Below, one piece after another: positions 1 through 4,835 of a stretch of 9,206 nt of DNA (positions are counted from its first letter, which is position 1; every line of letters starts with the position of its first letter). The position numbers and the translations under genes are program-made. The stretch spans positions 1-9,206 of the forward strand of contig CAMCYM010000048.1 in the NCBI GenBank assembly GCA_945883885.1, written 5' to 3'. The stretch is from Chryseobacterium gleum. Its GTDB lineage: Bacteria; Bacteroidota; Bacteroidia; Flavobacteriales_D; Sanyastnellaceae. The notes under the pieces were generated by a model. The model did not search any database. It was given only the letters and a program-made list of their open reading frames with translations, and was not told where the DNA came from.

Positions 1-7
1 CCCAAGC

Positions 8-784
8 TCAACCCCTCAAGAAAGCCCCGACCACGGCTGCAAACTCCTCGGGACATTCGGCGTGGAGCCAGTGGCCTGCCTGCGCGATGCAGTGCGTGGA
101 AAGCTGCATGAAATGTGCTTCGAACTCGGCGACATCGTCCGGACCCACGTAATCGGACGCACCGCCATAGATCAGCAAGGAGGGCAGGGTGTTGATGGTC
201 AGCGGGATGCCGGCCACGATGTCGGACAGGTGGGCGCGCAGGACCGGCAAGTTTGCCCGCCAAACAAATCCCCCGAGTGGATTCCGAGAGAGCCCTTTCA
301 TCAGGAACGCCACTACCACAGGGTCTCCGAGACGTTCAGCGATGAAGGCCTCCACGTCCGACCGTTCGGATGCGGTGGCGACGGGAGCGGCCAGGAGCGT
401 GTCCAGCAGGTGGTCGTGGTGGACGGGATAGGCGCGGGCGGCCATGTCGGCGATCACCAGGCGCTCCACGCGGTGGGGATGCTGCAGCGCAAATGCAAGC
501 GCGGTTTTGCCGCCCATGCTGTGGCCGAGCAGGGAGGCACGGGGGATGTTTTGGGCATCCATGAACGCCTCCAAATCCCTGGCCATCGCGGCATACGTGT
601 GATCCGGATGGTGTGGGCTCCGGCCGTGGTTGCGGGCATCGGGCAGCCACACCCGGAATGACTCCGACCACCCCCGTGCCAGCGTTTGCCAGTTGTCCGA
701 CGTGCCGAGAAGACCGTGCATGACGATGAGGTCGGGTGCGCCTTCCGGTCCGAGCACCCGGGCGTGCAAGGGAACCGTTTCCAT
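8..784 (-). CDS. YbfF-like alpha/beta-hydrolase (esterase family)
   Basis: A 258-residue cytoplasmic alpha/beta-hydrolase with no signal peptide. The oxyanion HG lies at residues 23-24 in MHGLLGTSDNW, followed by DARNHGRSP at 49-57. The nucleophile elbow GHSMGG is at 87-92, with Ser89 as nucleophile. IADM gives Asp113, YGGASD spans 206-211, and the catalytic His is 238 in GHWLHAE. These motifs and the length match the E. coli YbfF / eukaryotic ABHD11 group, where the acid is the Asp after strand 6 (position 113 here) assisted by a Ser near position 206-210. The family hydrolyses short-chain or acyl-CoA-like esters; the true substrate cannot be read from sequence. The ATG overlaps the pdxJ stop by one base (TGATG), which fixes the start and suggests translational coupling. 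A link to vitamin B6 metabolism would be guesswork. The family call is firm and the substrate is unknown. Confidence 0.9.
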   Translation of the reverse strand: METVPLHARVLGPEGAPDLIVMHGLLGTSDNWQTLARGWSESFRVWLPDARNHGRSPHHPDHTYAAMARDLEAFMDAQNIPRASLLGHSMGGKTALAFALQHPHRVERLVIADMAARAYPVHHDHLLDTLLAAPVATASERSDVEAFIAERLGDPVVVAFLMKGLSRNPLGGFVWRANLPVLRAHLSDIVAGIPLTINTLPSLLIYGGASDYVGPDDVAEFEAHFMQLSTHCIAQAGHWLHAECPEEFAAVVGAFLRG

Positions 785-1512
785 CAGTCAGGCATCGCCG
801 GCCGCAGGCAGGCGAGGTAGGATGCCACGGCGTTTGAGAGCCCGAGGTACAGGGCATCGGAAATCAGCGCGTGACCGATGCTGACTTCGGCCAAATGCGG
901 CACGTGGGAAGCGAAGTCCCGCAAGTTGTGGAGGTTCAGGTCATGTCCTGCATTGACGCCGAGTCCGAGGCTGTGTGCATAGGCGGCGGCCCGTGCAAAG
1001 GGAAGGGCGGCTTCCGCACCGAGGGTCCCGTGCACCTCCGCGTACGGTCCCGTATAAAGTTCGATGCGGTCGGCACCCAGGTCCGCTGCTCCGGAGATCA
1101 GTTCCGGGACCGGATCGACGAACAAGCTCACCCGGATCCCTGCCTCGCGCAGCCGCGCGATCACCGGGGCGAGGGCAGCAGCCCGCGCGACCGTATCCCA
1201 CCCCGCATCGCTGGTGAGCGCGTCGGGTGCATCCGGAACCAGCGTGACTTGGTCGGGCCGCACGGCGCAGACGAGGTCGATAAAATCCGGCGAAGGGTAG
1301 CCTTCGACGTTGAACTCCGTCGTCACCCGCCCGCGCAGCGCTTGGACATCGGCGTAGGTGATGTGCCGCGCATCGGGCCGCGGATGGACCGTGATGCCGC
1401 CTGCGCCGAAGCGTTCGATGCGTTCCGCAGCCAGCAGAACGTCGGGCAGGTTGCCGCCGCGGGCATTGCGCAGCGTAGCGATTTTGTTCACGTTGACGCT
1501 GAGCCTTGTCAT
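784..1512 (-). CDS. pdxJ: Pyridoxine 5'-phosphate synthase PdxJ
   Basis: Condenses 1-deoxy-D-xylulose 5-phosphate with 3-amino-2-oxopropyl phosphate to pyridoxine 5'-phosphate, the ring-closing step of the DXP-dependent vitamin B6 route. It is a cytoplasmic TIM barrel. The 242 residues match the usual 235-245. Visible motifs are LSVNVNKIATLRNARGG (4-20), GITVHPRPDARHI (39-51, with His43, Arg45 and His50), TEFNVEG (65-71, Glu70), LVPD (91-94), ELYTGPYA (151-158), NAGHDLNLHNL (187-197, His190) and EVSIGHALISDAL (209-221). The N-terminal NVNKI form, rather than the enterobacterial NIDHI, is what I know from Bacteroidota. The reading frame stays open upstream, opposite the CBS gene, but homology starts exactly at MTRLSVN. 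AAAGG lies about six bases before that ATG, so the start at 1512 is well supported. It is divergent from the CBS gene and coupled to the downstream hydrolase. Confidence 0.97.
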   Translation of the reverse strand: MTRLSVNVNKIATLRNARGGNLPDVLLAAERIERFGAGGITVHPRPDARHITYADVQALRGRVTTEFNVEGYPSPDFIDLVCAVRPDQVTLVPDAPDALTSDAGWDTVARAAALAPVIARLREAGIRVSLFVDPVPELISGAADLGADRIELYTGPYAEVHGTLGAEAALPFARAAAYAHSLGLGVNAGHDLNLHNLRDFASHVPHLAEVSIGHALISDALYLGLSNAVASYLACLRPAMPD

Positions 1513-1523
1513 CCGTACCTTTC
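1493..1523 (+). promoter_or_regulatory. Candidate Bacteroidota-type promoter for the CBS-nadK arm
   Basis: TTG at 1493-1495, a 20-base spacer, then TACCTTTC at 1516-1523. This matches the Bacteroidota consensus TTG ... TAnnTTTG at seven of the eight -7 positions and has the usual spacer length. Transcription would begin near 1530, giving a leader of about 37 bases before the CBS start at 1567. The element overlaps the first codons of the divergent pdxJ. This is a pattern match only. Confidence 0.35.
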
Positions 1524-1535
1524 GAAGGGTTGCGA

Positions 1536-1548
1536 CCGCCGGTGGCGG
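1536..1548. repeat. Short GC inverted repeat in the divergent intergenic region
   Basis: CCGCC (1536-1540), a three-base GGT loop, and GGCGG (1544-1548) form a perfect five-pair stem between the pdxJ and CBS start codons. It has no following T-run on either strand, so it is not a typical terminator. It could be a leader hairpin, an operator half-site pair, or chance in GC-rich DNA. Confidence 0.35.
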
Positions 1549-1554
1549 CCGCTC

Positions 1555-1562
1555 CAAATTTA
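1555..1562 (-). promoter_or_regulatory. Candidate -7 box for pdxJ
   Basis: Read on the minus strand this is TAAATTTG, a full match to the Bacteroidota -7 consensus TAnnTTTG, 43 bases before the pdxJ ATG. I find no TTG at the expected -33 position, so the promoter is only half supported. It is also the AT-rich patch just before the CBS start codon, which could be selected for translation initiation instead. Confidence 0.3.
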
Positions 1563-1566
1563 CAGC

Positions 1567-2217
1567 ATGGATGCCCAGCGATTGATGCGCGCCGAGGTGC
1601 CGCCGGCCCGAAGTGAGGACTCCGCCGAGCGGGCCCTCGACCTGATGGACACATTCAAGGTGCGCGCCCTGCCGGTGCTCGACGGCGATGTGTTCAAAGG
1701 CCTTGTCTACGAAGGAGATGCGCTCCAAGTGGACGCCGACACTCCCGTAGGCCGGTTGCCGTTGCGGCCCGTATCCGTGGATCCGGAAACCGATGCACTC
1801 GACGTGGTGGCGCGGTTCACAGCGGCTGAAACTGACGTGTTGCCGGTGGTGCGCGACGGCCGGTTCCTCGGGTCCATCCAAGCCCACGACGTGGTGCGGT
1901 TCCTTGCGGAGCGAGCGGGCTGGGCCGCCGAGGGCGGAATCGTGGTGCTCGAGGTGCCCGAGAACGATTTGTCGGTGGCGGAGCTGGCCCGGCTCGTGGA
2001 GGGGAACGGCGTGCGGGTGGTGGCCTTGGTGGTGGACCGGACTCCCGGGTCGGACGTGGTGGAGGTCTCCCTCCGCTTGAATTCGCCCGATGTGGCGCCG
2101 GTTTTGGCCACCTTCTCCCGCTTCGGTTACAGCATCCGCACCCTCTTCCATGCGCCCGGGCTGGAGGAGCAGATGCGCGAGCGGTACGAGGCGTTCATGC
2201 GCTACCTGGGCACGTGA
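1567..2217 (+). CDS. CBS-pair protein with C-terminal ACT-like domain
   Basis: A 216-residue soluble protein. Residues about 1-56 and 64-115 form two CBS motifs: the first carries VRALPVLDGDVFKGLVYEGD and the second DVLPVVRDGRFLGSIQAHDV. Together they would make one Bateman module. Residues about 123-192 (GGIVVLEVPENDLSVAEL through FGYSI) follow a beta-alpha-beta-beta-alpha-beta pattern like an ACT domain, and a short charged helix ends the protein. CBS pairs usually bind adenosyl ligands (AMP, ATP, SAM, NAD), and ACT domains usually bind small effectors. No catalytic domain is present, so a sensor or regulator is the likely role, but its ligand and partner are unknown. The same small protein is found beside NAD kinase in many Bacteroidota. 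The ATG at 1567 is chosen because the CBS fold starts there; the frame is open further upstream only as antisense to pdxJ. Its stop overlaps the nadK start by one base. Confidence 0.88.
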   Translation: MDAQRLMRAEVPPARSEDSAERALDLMDTFKVRALPVLDGDVFKGLVYEGDALQVDADTPVGRLPLRPVSVDPETDALDVVARFTAAETDVLPVVRDGRFLGSIQAHDVVRFLAERAGWAAEGGIVVLEVPENDLSVAELARLVEGNGVRVVALVVDRTPGSDVVEVSLRLNSPDVAPVLATFSRFGYSIRTLFHAPGLEEQMRERYEAFMRYLGT

Positions 2218-3095
2218 TGCGCATCGTGGTTCTGGGCAAGCAGGTGGCTCCGGTCCACAACGACGCGGTCAAGCACGTGCTGCGTCGGCTGATGGACCTC
2301 GACGGGGAGGTGCGGGTGGCTGCGCCATTTCTTGAAGAGCTTTCGTCCCAAATGACCCTGCCCGACGGCCTCTCGACGGTGCATGCCCCGGCAGACCTGG
2401 CCGGTGTCGACCTCGCGGTGGTCATCGGGGGCGACGGGTCGGTCCTCGATGCGGCACGGTGGGTCCGGGACACGGGCATCCCGGTGCTGGGAGTGAACAC
2501 CGGGCGGCTCGGTTTTCTGTCGAATGTGGGCACGGGCGAGATTGATTTGGCTGTGGACGCGCTCGCGGCGGGCCGGGTGGTGTACGACGACCGGGCGTTG
2601 CTGGCGGTCGAGGTCGACGGGGTGGATTTGGGAGATTTCCCCTACGCGTTGAATGAGGTCACGGTGGTCAAGCGGGATACCTCGAGCATGATGACCATCG
2701 GCGTGCGCCGGGAGGGGAGGCATGTCAATACGTATTGGGCGGATGGGTTGATTGTGGCGACTCCGACCGGTTCGACGGCCTATTCGTTGAGTGCGGGTGG
2801 GCCCATCGTGATGCCGGGTTCTTCCGTGGCGTGCCTCACGCCGGTGGCCCCGCACAACCTCAACGACCGGCCACTCGTGGTGCCGCTCGACGGCGAAATC
2901 GTGCTGGTTCCGGATGGGCGGGAGCCGCAGTTTTTGCTGACGCTCGATGCCCGCATCCACGTGATCGGGGCGGGCGCGGAGGTGCGCATCCGGCGGGCGC
3001 CCTTTTCCTTCCGGTTGGTGAATTTGGAGCACCAAGAGTTCTTCTCGACGGTGCGGATGAAACTGCATTGGGGGGTCGATCCGCGCGACCGGTGA
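2217..3095 (+). CDS. nadK: NAD kinase
   Basis: Phosphorylates NAD to NADP using ATP (or polyphosphate in some members), the only source of NADP in most bacteria. It is cytoplasmic, and its 292 residues are normal for the family. Visible motifs are IGGDGS (70-75, the nucleotide-binding GGDG with catalytic Asp73), LGVNTGRLGFLSN (91-103), NEVTVVKRD (146-154), DGLIVATPTGSTAYSLSAGG (176-195) and APHNLNDRPLVVP (211-223). The fifth residue of the first motif is Ser where Thr is usual, a conservative change. The ATG at 2217 shares its A with the stop of the CBS gene (TGATG). A GTG three bases earlier is possible but adds only one residue. The tight overlap points to coupled, probably fixed-ratio synthesis with the CBS-ACT protein. 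Also called ppnK. Confidence 0.97.
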   Translation: MRIVVLGKQVAPVHNDAVKHVLRRLMDLDGEVRVAAPFLEELSSQMTLPDGLSTVHAPADLAGVDLAVVIGGDGSVLDAARWVRDTGIPVLGVNTGRLGFLSNVGTGEIDLAVDALAAGRVVYDDRALLAVEVDGVDLGDFPYALNEVTVVKRDTSSMMTIGVRREGRHVNTYWADGLIVATPTGSTAYSLSAGGPIVMPGSSVACLTPVAPHNLNDRPLVVPLDGEIVLVPDGREPQFLLTLDARIHVIGAGAEVRIRRAPFSFRLVNLEHQEFFSTVRMKLHWGVDPRDR

Positions 3096-3116
3096 AAGCC
3101 GTGCATGCAAAACATG

Positions 3117-3124
3117 TACTTTCG
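3117..3124 (+). promoter_or_regulatory. Candidate -7 box upstream of the DUF6089-uppS-bamA run
   Basis: TACTTTCG in the 76-base gap after nadK matches TAnnTTTG at seven of eight positions. I see no TTG at the expected -33 distance. If used, transcription would begin near 3131. That would place the ATG at 3133 at the very 5' end of the message and leave about 40 bases of leader for the ATG at 3172, which agrees with choosing the latter start. Confidence 0.25.
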
Positions 3125-3157
3125 CGCGTTACATGTCCCACGTGAACGCAGTGCAGC

Positions 3158-3163
3158 AGGAGA
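3158..3163 (+). promoter_or_regulatory. Shine-Dalgarno site deciding the DUF6089 start
   Basis: AGGAGA lies nine bases before the ATG at 3172. It is the clearest ribosome binding site in the window, and it favours 3172 over the in-frame ATG at 3133, which has no such site. Confidence 0.6.
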
Positions 3164-3171
3164 ACCGGAAC

Positions 3172-4059
3172 ATGCGGGCCGCCCGATGGAGGGGGAGGAG
3201 GGTGCACTTTTTCGTGCGCGCCGTGGTGCTTTTGCTGGTTGCTTCGGGATCGGGGGCCGCGTTCGGGCAGAGGCAGTTCAATGAATCGAAGGAGCTCGGG
3301 TTTGCGGCGGGTACGGCGTATTATTTGGGCGATATCAACCCCTACAGCCACCTCGGAGGGCAGCTGCATCCGGCATTCGGTGGATTTTTCAGGTACAACT
3401 TCACTCCGCGGTTGTCCGCACGGTTGAACGTGGTGCGGGGAACGGTCGAGGCCTGGGATGCAGACAGCGACGATGCGTGGCAGCAGAACCGCAACCTGCA
3501 CTTTCGCAACCGCATCACCGAGTACGCAGGGATCGTGGAGCTGAATTACCTCGATCACCGGCTCGGCAACCCGGACGACCGGGTGGGGGCCTATCTGTTT
3601 ACGGGCCTGGGGGTCTATTCCCACATGCCGGAAGCGGAGTTTGAGGGGAACTGGTATGCGCTGCAACCGCTCGGCACTGAAGGCCAAGGAACGACTTGGG
3701 GAGAGGCCCGCGGGCTCAAACCCTACCGCACAGCAGGTCTTTCCCTGCCGTTCGGGTTCGGCTTCAAGGTGAACATCGGACCGGCCGTGGCCTTCAACCT
3801 CGAATGGGGCGTGCGCAAAACGTGGACGGACTACCTCGACGATGTCAGCACGTCGTACGCGGATGTCCGCGTCATCCGGGCGGAGAAAGGAGATGTCGCA
3901 GCCCTGTTTGCAGACCGAATGATCGCCGTGCCGGATGGGGCGGAGCAGCCGACGGGGATGCAGCGCGGGGATCCTGGAAAAGACGATGCCTACGGATTTC
4001 TGACTGCTTCTTTGTGTTTTCGGGTGAGCAAAAAACCGACCACATGCGTGTACAGATGA
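3172..4059 (+). CDS. DUF6089-like outer-membrane beta-barrel protein
   Basis: A 295-residue exported protein. Residues 1-32 form a signal peptide with an Arg-rich n-region, a hydrophobic core (FFVRAVVLLLVASGSGAAFG) and probable cleavage near AFGQ. The mature part begins with NESKELGFAAGTAYYLGDIN (37-56), which resembles the opening of DUF6089 proteins: an ELG-x-x-G-x-x-YxGDxN pattern leading into alternating beta strands. Later strands include YAGIVELNYLDHRLG (118-132), YLFTGLGVYSHMPEA (141-155), LPFGFGFKVNIGPAVAFNLE (192-211) and a terminal YGFLTASLCFRV (274-285). RKTWTDYLDDVSTSY (215-229) is also typical. The family has no known function; an outer-membrane barrel is inferred from the strand pattern. 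The frame opens at 3133, but the better ribosome site and the signal peptide favour 3172. Its stop overlaps the uppS start (ATGA), so it is probably co-translated with uppS. Confidence 0.85.
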   Translation: MRAARWRGRRVHFFVRAVVLLLVASGSGAAFGQRQFNESKELGFAAGTAYYLGDINPYSHLGGQLHPAFGGFFRYNFTPRLSARLNVVRGTVEAWDADSDDAWQQNRNLHFRNRITEYAGIVELNYLDHRLGNPDDRVGAYLFTGLGVYSHMPEAEFEGNWYALQPLGTEGQGTTWGEARGLKPYRTAGLSLPFGFGFKVNIGPAVAFNLEWGVRKTWTDYLDDVSTSYADVRVIRAEKGDVAALFADRMIAVPDGAEQPTGMQRGDPGKDDAYGFLTASLCFRVSKKPTTCVYR

Positions 4060-4835
4060 GCGCACGCATGCCCCGGGAGGTGCGGCTGCGCGAGGCAGGC
4101 CTCGACCCCGACCGCATTCCCCGCCATGTCGCCATCATCATGGACGGCAACGGACGGTGGGCCCACCTGCGGAAGGAGGAGCGGGTATTCGGCCACCTCC
4201 ACGGCGTCGAATCGGTGCGCGCTGCGGTCGAAACGGCCCTGGAAACGGGGGTGCGCTACTTGACGCTGTATGCGTTCAGCACCGAAAACTGGAATCGTCC
4301 GCAAGAGGAGGTCGCTGCGTTGATGGATTTGCTGGTGAACACCCTGGTGCGGGAGGTCGATGATTTGGCTGGGAAGGGCGTGCGGCTGCGGACCATCGGG
4401 GACTTGGCGGCGCTGCCGGAACGTTGCCGGGAACAGTTGCGCGATGCCGAAGAGCGCACCGCGCACCTCGACGGCCTCGACTTGATCCTCGCCCTGAGCT
4501 ACAGCGGAAAGTGGGAGATCGTAGAGGCCATTCGGTCGCTGGTGCGTGAAGGAGTTCGGCCGGAGGACATCGATGCGGCTGCGGTGGATCGGCACCTGTC
4601 CACGTGGGGAATTCCCGACCCAGAGTTGATGATTCGGACCAGCGGAGAGCACCGGATCAGCAATTTCTTGCTGTGGCAACTTGCGTATGCCGAGTTTCAT
4701 TTCACGCCGGTGCTGTGGCCGGACTTCCGCAAGGACCACTTCCTAGCGGCCATTCGGGATTTTCAAAACCGGGAACGGCGGTTCGGCGGTTTGCTGGATA
4801 CAAACCATTCACCTTCAGGAGTGCACCCGGGATGA
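4056..4835 (+). CDS. uppS: Isoprenyl transferase (undecaprenyl diphosphate synthase)
   Basis: Adds isopentenyl units in cis to farnesyl diphosphate to build undecaprenyl diphosphate, the lipid carrier for peptidoglycan and surface glycans. It is cytoplasmic and membrane-associated. With this start the protein has 259 residues, near the E. coli length. Visible motifs are IIMDGNGRWA (27-36, with Asp30 as the Mg/diphosphate aspartate), RVFGHLHG (43-50), TLYAFSTENWNRP (70-82), ALSYSGKWEI (146-155) and IRTSGEHRISNFLLWQ (193-208, with Arg194, Arg200 and Ser202 for IPP binding). AYAEFHFTPVLWPDF (210-224) and NRERRFGG (238-245) complete the set. The usual YGGR-type motif reads YSGK here. Three nearby in-frame ATGs (4044, 4056, 4068) could start it. 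4056 gives a four-base ATGA overlap with the upstream gene and is preferred. The stop in turn overlaps the bamA ATG by four bases. Confidence 0.96.
   Translation: MSARMPREVRLREAGLDPDRIPRHVAIIMDGNGRWAHLRKEERVFGHLHGVESVRAAVETALETGVRYLTLYAFSTENWNRPQEEVAALMDLLVNTLVREVDDLAGKGVRLRTIGDLAALPERCREQLRDAEERTAHLDGLDLILALSYSGKWEIVEAIRSLVREGVRPEDIDAAAVDRHLSTWGIPDPELMIRTSGEHRISNFLLWQLAYAEFHFTPVLWPDFRKDHFLAAIRDFQNRERRFGGLLDTNHSPSGVHPG

Noticed and set aside
871..1566. Upstream extension of the CBS frame through pdxJ
   Set aside because: The extension is antisense to pdxJ. CBS-domain homology begins at the ATG at 1567.
3133..3171. Longer start for the DUF6089-like protein
   Set aside because: It would put 13 polar residues before the signal peptide and lacks a ribosome binding site, while AGGAGA precedes the ATG at 3172.
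2860..4065. A 401-codon minus-strand frame opposite nadK and the DUF6089 gene
   Set aside because: It crosses an intergenic region and two real genes, has no domain, and has the composition of an antisense shadow.
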